Assembly (NCBI GenBank): GCA_002310015.1
Contig: DBYQ01000039.1
Location: forward strand, 2,077 to 37,582
From: Bacteroidales bacterium UBA1182
Lineage (GTDB): Bacteria > Bacteroidota > Bacteroidia > Bacteroidales > Bacteroidaceae
Length of the DNA: 35,506 nucleotides
Reading direction: 5' to 3'
Below are positions 7,811 through 16,548 of the stretch, in pieces. A model generated the notes under the pieces. That model was not told the origin of the DNA. It was given only the letters and a program-made list of their open reading frames with translations, and ran no database searches. Every line of letters begins with the position of its first letter. Position 1 is the stretch's first letter. The position numbers and the translations under genes are program-made.

Positions 7811-9331
7811 ATGCAAAAGATAATAATACTGGATTTTGGTTCCCAGACTACACAGCTTATCGGGCGTAGAGTCAGGGAGTTAGACACATTCTGTGAGATA
7901 TTGCCTTACAACAGTTTCCCGGCTGATGATCCTGATGTGATTGGCGTCATTCTGAGTGGCTCTCCTTTGAGTGTATATGCCGATGATGCTTTCCGCCCGG
8001 ACCTTTCAGGTATAGTGGGCAAGTATCCTGTGCTGGGTATTTGCTACGGAGCGCAGTTGCTGAGCTATACTTACGGCGGTAAAGTGGAACAGGCCGGCAC
8101 ACGTGAGTATGGTCATGCATCACTTGGCTATATTGATCCTGGCTGCCAGCTGTTCAAGGGTTTTGATAAGGGCTCGCAGGTTTGGATGAGTCATGGTGAT
8201 TCAATTACGGCCATTCCTGCCGGTTATCATGTCACGGCATCTACTGACAGTGTCCAATATGCCGCCTTTGAGTGTGCTGAGAAACGTGTCTGGGGTGTGC
8301 AGTTTCATCCTGAGGTGGTTCATTCATTACAAGGCAAATTGCTGCTTGAAAACTTTGTAATAGGTATATGCGGTAGCCGCAGGGAGTGGACATCAGATTC
8401 ATTCATTGAGAAGACCGTAGGTGAACTCAAGGCTGAGCTTGGCAATGACAAGGTGGTTCTGGGTCTTAGCGGTGGTGTGGATTCATCGGTTGCGGCTGTG
8501 TTGCTTAATAAAGCAATAGGTAAGAACTTGACCTGCATATTCGTAAATCATGGCCTGTTGCGTAAGAATGAGTTTACTGATGTACTTAATGATTACGTTT
8601 GCTTAGGTTTGAACGTAAAGGGCGTGGATGCATCGGAAATGTTCTTTGCTGACCTTAAGGGGGTGACCGAGCCTGAGCAGAAACGCAAGATAATAGGCCG
8701 TGACTTTATAGAGGTGTTTGATGCCGAGGCTTCAAAGATAACTGATGCCAAGTGGTTGGCGCAGGGTACGATTTATCCGGATCGCATTGAGAGCCTGAAC
8801 ATAACAGGAAAGACCATAAAGAGTCATCATAATGTGGGTGGCCTGCCTGCCAAGATGGGGCTCAAGCTTTGTGAACCATTGAAATGGCTTTTCAAAGATG
8901 AGGTCCGCGCCATAGGACGACGTCTGGGCATCCCCGAGCATCTGATAGGACGTCATCCGTTCCCGGGCCCCGGTCTGGCTGTGCGTATAATAGGTGACAT
9001 TACTCCGCAAAAGGTGGCTGTACTGCAGGAGGCTGACGCCATATTCATAAACGGTCTGCGTGAGTGGAAACTTTACGATAAGATATGGCAGGCCGGTGCA
9101 ATCCTGCTGGCTGACCATACCGTAGGCGTAATGGGTGATGAGCGTACCTTTGACAATGCAGTGGCATTGCGTGCCGTGACAAGTGTTGATGCCATGACTG
9201 CAGATTGGGCAGAACTGCCATATGAGTTCATGCACTGGGTTAGCAACGAGATAATCAATAAGGTCAAGGGCGTGAACCGTGTATGCTATGACATATCTTC
9301 AAAGCCGCCAGCCACAATAGAGTGGGAATGA
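7811..9331 (+). CDS. guaA: GMP synthase (glutamine-hydrolysing)
   Basis: The enzyme makes GMP from XMP, ATP and glutamine, the last step of guanine nucleotide synthesis, in the cytosol. At 506 residues it has the usual two-domain length. The N-terminal class I glutamine amidotransferase has the nucleophile Cys78 in GICYGAQ and the His166/Glu168 pair in FHPEV. The ATP-pyrophosphatase domain has the P-loop SGGVDSS at 220-226, and the C-terminal dimerisation domain includes HPFPGPGLAVRIIG. The protein ends in IEWE, as GuaA proteins do. It starts at ATG 7811, shortly after a -7 box at 7768-7775. ridA follows after 38 bases and may be co-transcribed. All expected catalytic residues are present. 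Confidence 0.97.
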   Translation: MQKIIILDFGSQTTQLIGRRVRELDTFCEILPYNSFPADDPDVIGVILSGSPLSVYADDAFRPDLSGIVGKYPVLGICYGAQLLSYTYGGKVEQAGTREYGHASLGYIDPGCQLFKGFDKGSQVWMSHGDSITAIPAGYHVTASTDSVQYAAFECAEKRVWGVQFHPEVVHSLQGKLLLENFVIGICGSRREWTSDSFIEKTVGELKAELGNDKVVLGLSGGVDSSVAAVLLNKAIGKNLTCIFVNHGLLRKNEFTDVLNDYVCLGLNVKGVDASEMFFADLKGVTEPEQKRKIIGRDFIEVFDAEASKITDAKWLAQGTIYPDRIESLNITGKTIKSHHNVGGLPAKMGLKLCEPLKWLFKDEVRAIGRRLGIPEHLIGRHPFPGPGLAVRIIGDITPQKVAVLQEADAIFINGLREWKLYDKIWQAGAILLADHTVGVMGDERTFDNAVALRAVTSVDAMTADWAELPYEFMHWVSNEIINKVKGVNRVCYDISSKPPATIEWE

Positions 9332-9369
9332 TTATTATAAACTGAAAAACCTTACAAAAACAATCGGAT

Positions 9370-9744
9370 ATGAAAAAGACTATTGTAACAAGCGGCGCTC
9401 CTTCTGCTATAGGACCATATTCTCAGGCTGTTAACCTTAATGGAACAGTGTATGTTTCAGGGCAGTTACCGGTTAATCCTGTTACGGGCGAAATGCCTCA
9501 GGGGATTGAGGCGCAGACGCGTCAGGCACTTGAGAACATAGGTGCAATACTTGAGGCAGCAGGACTTACATATAATGATGTGGTAAAGACTACTGTGCTG
9601 CTGGCTAATATGGCAGACTTTGCTGCGATGAATATGGTATATGCCGAGTTCTTTACTCAAGATAAACCGGCTCGCGTTTGTTTTCAGGCTGCTGCTTTGC
9701 CTAAGAGTTCTCTTGTTGAAATTGATGCCGTTGCCGGTAAATAA
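9370..9744 (+). CDS. ridA: RidA family reactive imine/enamine deaminase
   Basis: The 124-residue length is typical of the YjgF/YER057c/UK114 family, which hydrolyses reactive 2-aminoacrylate and related imines released by PLP enzymes. Family signatures are visible: the IGPYSQAV start, YVSGQLP, the ALENIGAILEAAG helix, and ARVCFQAAALPKSSLVEID near the end. Arg102, which binds the substrate carboxylate, and Glu118 are both kept. The protein is a cytosolic trimer in known members. It lies 38 bases after guaA on the same strand with no terminator between, so readthrough is likely; guaA-ridA pairing has no obvious shared pathway. Confidence 0.93.
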   Translation: MKKTIVTSGAPSAIGPYSQAVNLNGTVYVSGQLPVNPVTGEMPQGIEAQTRQALENIGAILEAAGLTYNDVVKTTVLLANMADFAAMNMVYAEFFTQDKPARVCFQAAALPKSSLVEIDAVAGK

Positions 9745-9818
9745 GATACGTCTAGGTGACAATTTCTGTTATCAGAAGATAAAAATGCATCCAGTTCATA
9801 ACTTTTTTAATAAAACTG

Positions 9819-9849
9819 TTTGCTAACTTGTTATTTGATTGTACCTTTG
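9819..9849 (+). promoter_or_regulatory. Consensus Bacteroidetes promoter for the unknown lipoprotein gene
   Basis: TTTG at 9819-9822, 19 bases, then TACCTTTG at 9842-9849, matching both halves of the TTTG/TAnnTTTG consensus. Transcription should begin near 9855, leaving a leader of about 45-50 bases before ATG 9903. This is one of the two best promoters in the window. Confidence 0.75.
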
Positions 9850-9902
9850 TGGCGTCAAATGAGTTTTTGATTATTAACAAAAAAGGACATAATATTTGTT
9901 TT

Positions 9903-11081
9903 ATGAAAAAAATCGCATTGCTTCTTTTGGGTGCTGTAGTGTTGATGGGATGTGAAAGTGTCACCATCGATAATGAGTATCAGTCAAATTCCGTTTTACC
10001 TTCAACAGAGGTTTTCGTTTCCGGACGTGCTTTTACTTATACTTACAGCGGTACTAAGGGTTATCTTTGGCCATATGCCAATACGGAAGAAGGCTGGGAA
10101 AGTGCCCGTTTCAGTATCCGTATAGATCAAAGTTACCCTGGTTACGTAAATCAGAATTCTGAACTCTATTTCGGACGTAAGGCGAATCGCGCCGCATCAG
10201 CTCAGAATGATAAAAACAGAGGTGAGGTATGGACCAATTATCCTTACGGACACTACAATGACCGTGATTTCGACTATTACAAAATAGATAAGTCTACCGG
10301 TAATAACGTCGGTATGTTCAGATATGTTAGTGATATAAATGGCTTGAAGACGCAGCTTGCCATTAAAAAAGCTCCTTCTGTTTATGATTTCCTGGAAGAA
10401 GAGAAGTCTGATTTGCAGGACCTGATTGCTGCTAACAAAAAGGTAGCTGAAAATACCTGGAAATTAGGTATAGTTGACAGCCTGCTGGCTTTAGGAGAAG
10501 AGCATCTTAACTCTCATGTTGCATGGTACGTTGTAAAGGAAGTTGGAGGAAAGGGCCTTTGGCATGTTAACGGTGTAATGGTTGACACTGTTGTAGGTAA
10601 ACCTGACAATACTCCAGACAATGTAGAGATTGATATACATCAGCAGCAGCATGTTGAATGGAGTGAGATAAAGACTTCAGTACATATAAGAGCTGATGTC
10701 GATTCCATAAAGATTAATATTCCTCTGTCTATTGATGAAATGGTTGAGCAGGATGATTTTGATATAAGAATCTTTAAGGATTACATTTCATCAGATGCCA
10801 CCGATTTCTCAGACGCTGAGATTAAAATCACTCATAATGATAAGGGTATTACAATCGTGATTAGAAAAATTGATTTTGAAGCAATCAAGAAATACAAGAG
10901 CAAATACGGTGATGGTCTCACAGTTGAGATTTTCAGCTATACCACATCAGACAATACCTCTAAGGTATGGGATGAAATCAAGAAGAGTCGTGTGGTATCA
11001 ATAGGCAAATCTTGTACCGTACAAGGCCAGATAACGAGTGCATACTATGGGGACAAAGCCCTAATATATGCTCCTAAATGA
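9903..11081 (+). CDS. Lipoprotein of unknown function
   Basis: 392 residues from ATG 9903; the frame extends upstream to 9828, but that lies within the promoter. The N-terminus is a clear SPII signal peptide (MKKIALLLLGAVVLMGC), placing the mature protein as a lipoprotein, probably in the outer membrane. The mature part is rich in aromatic and charged residues with no family that I recognise. A region at about residues 40-105 (SGRAFTYTYSGTKGYLW to YNDRDFDYYK) looks beta-rich. A central helical part (KSDLQDLIAANKK) follows, then a beta-rich C-terminal half with alternating hydrophobic residues (IKTSVHIRADVDSIKINIPL). The gene has its own promoter and a strong terminator, so it is a single-gene transcription unit. 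Function not assigned. Confidence 0.8.
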   Translation: MKKIALLLLGAVVLMGCESVTIDNEYQSNSVLPSTEVFVSGRAFTYTYSGTKGYLWPYANTEEGWESARFSIRIDQSYPGYVNQNSELYFGRKANRAASAQNDKNRGEVWTNYPYGHYNDRDFDYYKIDKSTGNNVGMFRYVSDINGLKTQLAIKKAPSVYDFLEEEKSDLQDLIAANKKVAENTWKLGIVDSLLALGEEHLNSHVAWYVVKEVGGKGLWHVNGVMVDTVVGKPDNTPDNVEIDIHQQQHVEWSEIKTSVHIRADVDSIKINIPLSIDEMVEQDDFDIRIFKDYISSDATDFSDAEIKITHNDKGITIVIRKIDFEAIKKYKSKYGDGLTVEIFSYTTSDNTSKVWDEIKKSRVVSIGKSCTVQGQITSAYYGDKALIYAPK

Positions 11082-11120
11082 AATGAATAATACAACTATT
11101 TTCTGATAGATAATAACGAG

Positions 11121-11154
11121 AACCGGTTCACTTCAAAAGTGAACCGGTTTTTTT
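11121..11154 (+). terminator. Strong rho-independent terminator of the lipoprotein gene
   Basis: A perfect 13-bp stem (AACCGGTTCACTT at 11121-11133 with its complement at 11137-11149), a 3-base loop CAA and a run of seven T at 11148-11154, 40 bases after the stop codon. Confidence 0.9.
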
Positions 11155-11349
11155 GTATCTGTCTAATTCTGTCCGTTAAGATAATTTTGACTGCTTAGTC
11201 CTTATATTCATAATCTTCTAACTGTTATATAAACTACGTGGTTCTTCTCTTCTCAATACAGTTATTACGTTTGTTGTCCGATAATAGAACAGCGTTGTTC
11301 ATGTGTACAGAATGACAGTATTACTCTTGTGATAGAGCTTGGTGCCGTT
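11155..11349. other. Intergenic DNA between two convergent transcription units
   Basis: Together with the flanking terminators this makes up the 338-base gene-free stretch 11082-11419. I see no open frame with coding character, no RNA gene and no repeat between the two terminators. It is simple AT-rich spacer. Confidence 0.6.
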
Positions 11350-11400
11350 AAAAATATCCCGGAATTTCTCAGGACTGATGTCCATAAGAGATTCCGGGAT
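11350..11400 (-). terminator. Rho-independent terminator of the five-gene minus-strand operon
   Basis: Read on the minus strand, ATCCCGGAAT (11391-11400) pairs perfectly with ATTCCGGGAT (11356-11365), extended by a CTC/GAG pairing across a small bulge. An inner GGAC/GTCC hairpin (11372-11383) sits in the loop, and five T follow (A-run at 11350-11354). It lies about 20 bases after the DUF1573 stop codon. Confidence 0.7.
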
Positions 11401-11419
11401 GATATTCCGATTCTATATA

Positions 11420-12001
11420 TCAGAATGAATGTTCATCAACAACCTGCTGAACCTCTTCATTGAAGTTGGTTCGCGGAGTAATATATGTATCTGTGTAATA
11501 GCCTTTCTGGCTGGGCATTCCATCTACGAAGTCACGCAGAGACTCCGCTCCTGTGGCTTGTTCATGCCACAACTGCTCATAGTCATGGACATAGTCATTC
11601 TGAGGAACTACGTTTGTATCAAACTGCAACTCAATACAGGTGGTATCCTGGAAATTACCGTAGCAGTAAACAAAGTGTTTGACGTATCCTGTGTTCTTGA
11701 TTGTATTGAAAGAGAGAAATACTGCACTTGATTTATTGGGAAGTATCACTATTGGCAACTGGTTACGTGGCACGATGCAACCGCAGGTGGTCTGTATCTC
11801 CTGAATAAACAACGGATTGCTGGAAGTATTTTCCATTTCATAGGCTATACTCATCATCTCACCTTGTAAAACAGGGTAATAATGGCGTACCGGATCAACA
11901 ACAATGACGGTAGCCGGCTTTAAGTTCTTATGGCATGATGACAAGATGAGTACAATAACAGCCAATACTATCAGTTGTCTGCGGGTGAACTTATTTTTCA
12001 T
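11420..12001 (-). CDS. DUF1573 domain lipoprotein
   Basis: 193 residues. The N-terminus carries a basic region and an SPII signal ending LSSC at about residue 23. Residues of about 35-120 fit the DUF1573 immunoglobulin-like fold: a beta strand with MMSIAYEMENTSSNPLFI, the hallmark TTCGCIVP, and PNKSSAVFLSFNT. DUF1573 proteins are common secreted proteins of Bacteroidetes with no defined biochemical role. The C-terminal 70 residues are polar and lack a known domain. It is the last of five genes in the putative exopolysaccharide operon, 15 bases after the DUF4838 gene, and is followed by a terminator. A periplasmic structural or polymer-contacting role is a guess from context. Confidence 0.82.
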   Translation of the reverse strand: MKNKFTRRQLIVLAVIVLILSSCHKNLKPATVIVVDPVRHYYPVLQGEMMSIAYEMENTSSNPLFIQEIQTTCGCIVPRNQLPIVILPNKSSAVFLSFNTIKNTGYVKHFVYCYGNFQDTTCIELQFDTNVVPQNDYVHDYEQLWHEQATGAESLRDFVDGMPSQKGYYTDTYITPRTNFNEEVQQVVDEHSF

Positions 12002-12016
12002 TTTTCCTTATCTTTA

Positions 12017-13738
12017 TTAGAATCCTTCAATCTCATCGATTGCCATAGTACGCTCTTCCTGATCCCGGACAATGGTAAGTACCAGAGTGCCCTTGCAATC
12101 AGACGGAATGTTGAACTCTACAACAGATCTCTGAAGATTATTTGACATAGCTTTTGGAGTAACCTTTCCTATCTCACGTTCTTCAGAACTAAGTGATACG
12201 CTTAATGGAAAAGCAATGTGATATATTGAGTTTTTGGCCAGGCTTACACGAATGCGTTTTATTCCCTTTACGTAGGGAATGGCAATCCTGAGTGCAGGCG
12301 TGGCCGATGATAACATGAGTCCGCAATGATAATTGGATGGCAGACCGATAAGTCCGTCAGTGAGTATGGAAATATCATTATACTCTTCATCAAGTGCAGT
12401 TAGAGGCTGAAGTCTTACCCCTTTGAGCAGGTTCTTCTTACCGGTATCCTTAGCCTGATTAAGCATATAACGGTATTCTTTGATATAACTGTCTATGTTT
12501 GCGCCGGATTCACTATATGTCACAATGCCTTGACTTTTCAGTCTATCAAGTCCGTCAAGCAGACGGGCGCATCCTACAGTATCGGAGTTGATACGTTTCA
12601 GCTCAAGGCGGGTAAGCATCATGGACTGGGTCATTCTACGAATCTCAGCACGCTCAGGGTCCTTGATCTGCATGATAAGGCTCATCAGCTCATCATGGAA
12701 CTGTTCAAACTCAGCGGCTGGCAGATATATCTTGGAGGCCTTGCTGACACCTTCATATAAAGGGAGGGCCTTTCCTTTTTCCTTGAGGAGATCCTCTTGC
12801 AGAGTCAGGAACTTGCAGATGGCCTCTCCTGTTACAGGATACAGCTCATTGCACAATTCCTTGAGTATGGGACGCCAATCTGTTTCAGGATCGCGTAGCA
12901 AAGCGGATATTATGTGGGTCTTGATTCTGAAGAACGTACTGTAGTCAGTACCGCTTCCATTGAAGAAAACGCCTTTTACACCTGTTCTGGCATAAAGACT
13001 GAGCCTACGCTGGATGACATCAAATACCGGAATCGGGGTAAAGTAGTCATCAAAGTTATTCATGTAGTCCCATATGTATATGCGCTTGGTGTATTTTGAC
13101 CACTTAAATAACAGTTCTTCAAATGCATCTTCCTGAACAGTATGTACAGGTGAAAGCGGATATGACATGGCACTTATCAGCACGCCTGCATTGTCCGGTA
13201 GTTTATGGTGAGGCAGGCTAGTGGTGGTGCGGTAATATGATGAAAAGAAGATATGTTCAGGGAACCGTTCCGTCAGACGCTCCAACATAGAATATACGGC
13301 TCCTGATGCATCACCTGCTTTGTTACCATTTTCTACACAACGGTCGCACAGGCATACTATGGAGTTGTCATTGGGTAATATGGCAAATCTTACCGTCTTG
13401 TCGCGGCCATAGTTGTCAGTGATATAATCCTCAATGTATTTGAACAGGGCATCGGATGAGAAACAGAACTGCTCACTGTTTACGCTGTTTCCTGATTTGG
13501 CATATACTGACTGTGAAGCATTCTTGGGAAGCACCTTGGAGAGATTGTGTCCCCAGATGCCCCAGTCACGGTCCACATTGTTCATGTACAGATCATGTCC
13601 CTCATCAAAGGGAAGTTCCGGCAGATAAACCTCACGATACTCAAATGGAGAGGAATCGTCTTGCCGTCCTGAAGCATCATCGCACTTGTAGAGCGCGAAT
13701 GCACTTAAGAAAAGCATTATATAAGCGGGGTTTATCAT
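12017..13738 (-). CDS. DUF4838 domain protein, possible glycoside hydrolase-like TIM barrel
   Basis: 573 residues with a hydrophobic N-terminus (MINPAYIMLFLSAFALYKC). The cysteine at 19 has lysine before it, so lipidation is doubtful, but export is likely. The middle resembles DUF4838: FAILPNDNSIVCLCDRC, then IYIWDYMNNFDDYFTPIP and TGVKGVFFNGSGTDYS, followed by a helical part with DPETDWRPILKEL. From memory, DUF4838 domains are related to TIM-barrel glycoside hydrolases and often sit with carbohydrate genes. The last 150 residues look like a beta-sandwich. In this operon it occupies the place that the periplasmic hydrolase PgaB has in PNAG loci, so a glycan-trimming role is a reasonable inference. 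Catalytic residues could not be assigned. Confidence 0.75.
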   Translation of the reverse strand: MINPAYIMLFLSAFALYKCDDASGRQDDSSPFEYREVYLPELPFDEGHDLYMNNVDRDWGIWGHNLSKVLPKNASQSVYAKSGNSVNSEQFCFSSDALFKYIEDYITDNYGRDKTVRFAILPNDNSIVCLCDRCVENGNKAGDASGAVYSMLERLTERFPEHIFFSSYYRTTTSLPHHKLPDNAGVLISAMSYPLSPVHTVQEDAFEELLFKWSKYTKRIYIWDYMNNFDDYFTPIPVFDVIQRRLSLYARTGVKGVFFNGSGTDYSTFFRIKTHIISALLRDPETDWRPILKELCNELYPVTGEAICKFLTLQEDLLKEKGKALPLYEGVSKASKIYLPAAEFEQFHDELMSLIMQIKDPERAEIRRMTQSMMLTRLELKRINSDTVGCARLLDGLDRLKSQGIVTYSESGANIDSYIKEYRYMLNQAKDTGKKNLLKGVRLQPLTALDEEYNDISILTDGLIGLPSNYHCGLMLSSATPALRIAIPYVKGIKRIRVSLAKNSIYHIAFPLSVSLSSEEREIGKVTPKAMSNNLQRSVVEFNIPSDCKGTLVLTIVRDQEERTMAIDEIEGF

Positions 13739-13756
13739 TGTGCAAGTGATTATCGG

Positions 13757-16546
13757 TTAAAAAGCTATATGGGCTTGAAGCGTGAGCGCATATATGTTCC
13801 TGTAGGAGTCAACCCATGAACCGTTTTTCATACGGTAGGGGTTGTAGCACGTGTTCCAGGTGCCAGTAAGACCAAGGCACAACTGGCGCGAGCAGAGATA
13901 CTGAATGTCAAAGCCTACCATTGCATTCGTGTGTGAAAGATTGCGTAGCGCCGTCTGTTCAAAGAATGTCAATTCCGGGAATGAACCAAAACCGGTAAGC
14001 AGGGTTATGGATGATATGTTGTCATTGTTAAACAGGAATTTGCCTTTTAATCCTACGTTGTAGTACAGATTGCTTACCATCAGTGTCAGATCCGTACTGG
14101 CTATAAGACTGATCCTCTCCCAGGATTTTATCACGGAGGGAGTAAGGATGTATATGTTGAACTCATCCTTGGTGGATTGTCCTAAATAGTTCCCTCCAAG
14201 ATAAAGGTATGTGGGCGGAGTACGCCGATAACCTAAGCGCAGTGAAGGAGTCCAGTTTTGTGGAGCGGCGTAAGAGACAGACAGATTGGCGCTGTACTTG
14301 TTGAAATAGCGTGTGGAAGCTGCAATGTTTGCCATTCCGGTCCAGTTGCCACCGAACTCATGTTCCCATTGCGCCATGAACTCCAGGCCTATTCCTCCGG
14401 ATTCGTTCTCGTCACCCTCATGGTAACCGTCGATACCTTTATAGCTTATCTGCCCTGTGTATGTGTTACGTTCAGCTATTCTGGAATAGCTGAGTGTAGC
14501 TACAGAATATAGGTGACCGATTGTGGATAATGATTCACTGTGGGTGTCAAAGAATGCATGTGTATATGAAGCATCTACCCTGTTTCTGTAACTACGGAAA
14601 GCGAGATAACGCATGTGCTGAATGAAATCCTCCTGTTCTGCATTGCTTGGTTCATAGTAGCGCATCTGATACTTGTATGCCTTCTCATACATCTTGCGTG
14701 ATTCATAAATCAAGCCTTTGGTATAAAGGAGCTCGCGGTTGTTTGAATCATGTATCAATGCGCTGTCTATCACCTCCATGGCAATGTCCGGCATCTTGTT
14801 TTCCATAAGATGGGTAGCCCATTCCTGGCTTATTCCTGAATATGCGGCCGTGAGTTGCGGGTTTGCATATTCATCGCTGTTGTTACGCGGATCCAATAAT
14901 GCCAGGGCTTCTGTATTCCTGCCCTGTTCCTGTAATGAAATAGCTTGCTTGACAATGAAATACGGCACTTCAGGATAAAGATTATATCCCAACTCAGCGT
15001 ACCGGTGGAACTCGTCGTCATATTTCAGCGTCTGGCTCATGTTGATGAGGCAACGTAATGCCACTTCACTGTCAGGTATCACTTCAAGCAAAGATACGGC
15101 CTCGTTGTAGGCTTTGACGTACTCTTCTTCTTCAATCAGGTATTTGAGGCGAACGGCTATGATATCCTCATATGCCGATGCAAAACGCTTGCGGTTGGCC
15201 GGGCTGCGTCTTGCAGACTGGACAAACAGACGACGCGCCTCAGTAAGACGGTTGAGATGCCCTAATACCATTATCTGACGTGAGACTACGGCTGGCCATG
15301 CTTCGGCGGTATCAGGCAGGATTTCTAGCAATTTATCCAAATGAACGTAAGCTTCATCCCATTGCTGCGTGGAAAAATCATAATCGGAGAGCTGAAGCAT
15401 CATGTTGGCGTAAGCCTCCACGAGATCTTCATCCTCAGGATTCATCTCGTATAGTTCAGTCAGAATCCTTAAGCAGGCCTTCTCATTGCCTGCCTGTTTC
15501 TCGGCAGTATATAATTTCATTAAAAGCGCCGGAGTGCGCCCATCCCGCTTAATGGCTTCATTGACGTAGAATATGGCGTCATCATAATAGCCTCTTGTGA
15601 GTGACGCATTGATCATATAATTCAATGCCTCACGATTCTTTGTGGCTGCATACAGACGTCCGTTGGCTTCATAGGGATCATTCATACGTGCGTCATTTGC
15701 CACATCATACAGAAGAGTGTTATATGCATAATTGCCAGTTCTCTTGTTCTTTACAAAGTTCAATGCCTGGGTGTAAAGACCAAGTTCCGACATTATACCT
15801 GCTACTTTGTTGATCAGTTCCGGATCATTCGGGAAACGGTTGAGACCTCTGTTTGCTGCGCCGATAGCCTTCTCAAACTCACCCATCTTTTCATACGTTG
15901 AAGCCAGTTCGAGATAATATTCACGCTGATTGGGGTCTTTGTCAATCCATCGCTCCAGATTGTCGGCCGCTTCACTAAGCGAACTCTTCTTGATTATGTT
16001 GTCCCAATTCTCATAATTACGACGTCTTACATCAGATAATACCAGAGAATCATTCGGATAGATATGTGCCAGACGTTCAAGAGCGGCATCCGCTTCCACG
16101 TCATTTCCCAGCTTTCGGTACAAACCTATCTTACGGCGCCACAGGTCTCTGTCATATGGTTGGAACTCAAGCAGTTCGTTGATATAGCAGATGGCACTGG
16201 AGTAGTGTTCCAGATTATCTTCAATGTCAACCAGGATTCTCTTGGCTCTATAATGCTGGTCATTTGCCTGAGTGGCACGGACCAGATTATAACGCGCCTC
16301 ATTCATATCGCCGATGACGTAGTAATACCGGCCATTGTAATAACGCAGGTCAGGGTCATCAGGATAATCCTCCAATCCAGAATCAATCTCTCGCTTGGCG
16401 GAGTTCCAGGCATTGGAATTGACATAGCCTTCAATACGATATATGTAATATCGCGGCAGATGCTTTATCTCACGGGTTGCATGCAACTCTCCTGTCAGGG
16501 AGAATAACATGATAAAGGCTGTTAATATGACGTTTCTTATTCTCAT
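13757..16546 (-). CDS. TPR-repeat protein with C-terminal YaiO-like outer-membrane barrel
   Basis: 929 residues with a cleavable signal peptide (MRIRNVILTAFIMLFSLTGELHA). Residues of about 30-650 are an array of TPR-like helical repeats, for example DLRYYNGRYYYVIGDMNEAR, YLELASTYEKMGEFEKAIGA and LLYTKGLIYESRKMYEKAYK. The last 260 or so residues switch to beta strands (YRNRVDASYTHAF, NYLGQSTKDEFNIYIL, LLTGFGSFPELTF) and end in AHIAF, an outer-membrane-type terminus. This two-part plan is that of PgaA, BcsC and AlgK/AlgE exporters; the barrel resembles the YaiO family. The predicted role is to carry a growing polysaccharide across periplasm and outer membrane. It lies 2 bases downstream of the GT2 synthase gene, which supports a joint role. 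The polymer is unknown. Confidence 0.82.
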   Translation of the reverse strand: MRIRNVILTAFIMLFSLTGELHATREIKHLPRYYIYRIEGYVNSNAWNSAKREIDSGLEDYPDDPDLRYYNGRYYYVIGDMNEARYNLVRATQANDQHYRAKRILVDIEDNLEHYSSAICYINELLEFQPYDRDLWRRKIGLYRKLGNDVEADAALERLAHIYPNDSLVLSDVRRRNYENWDNIIKKSSLSEAADNLERWIDKDPNQREYYLELASTYEKMGEFEKAIGAANRGLNRFPNDPELINKVAGIMSELGLYTQALNFVKNKRTGNYAYNTLLYDVANDARMNDPYEANGRLYAATKNREALNYMINASLTRGYYDDAIFYVNEAIKRDGRTPALLMKLYTAEKQAGNEKACLRILTELYEMNPEDEDLVEAYANMMLQLSDYDFSTQQWDEAYVHLDKLLEILPDTAEAWPAVVSRQIMVLGHLNRLTEARRLFVQSARRSPANRKRFASAYEDIIAVRLKYLIEEEEYVKAYNEAVSLLEVIPDSEVALRCLINMSQTLKYDDEFHRYAELGYNLYPEVPYFIVKQAISLQEQGRNTEALALLDPRNNSDEYANPQLTAAYSGISQEWATHLMENKMPDIAMEVIDSALIHDSNNRELLYTKGLIYESRKMYEKAYKYQMRYYEPSNAEQEDFIQHMRYLAFRSYRNRVDASYTHAFFDTHSESLSTIGHLYSVATLSYSRIAERNTYTGQISYKGIDGYHEGDENESGGIGLEFMAQWEHEFGGNWTGMANIAASTRYFNKYSANLSVSYAAPQNWTPSLRLGYRRTPPTYLYLGGNYLGQSTKDEFNIYILTPSVIKSWERISLIASTDLTLMVSNLYYNVGLKGKFLFNNDNISSITLLTGFGSFPELTFFEQTALRNLSHTNAMVGFDIQYLCSRQLCLGLTGTWNTCYNPYRMKNGSWVDSYRNIYALTLQAHIAF

Positions 16547-16548
16547 CT

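Noticed and set aside
7741..7887. Upstream extension of the LytTR gene by 49 codons
   Set aside because: It would cross its own -7 box and overlap the first 77 bases of guaA; the extension lacks family resemblance.
9828..9902. Upstream extension of the lipoprotein gene by 25 codons
   Set aside because: It lies across the -7 box and would place non-signal residues ahead of a perfect SPII signal peptide.
11429..11731. A 100-codon plus-strand frame opposite the DUF1573 gene
   Set aside because: The minus-strand gene has a lipobox, a family motif and operon context; this frame is its shadow.
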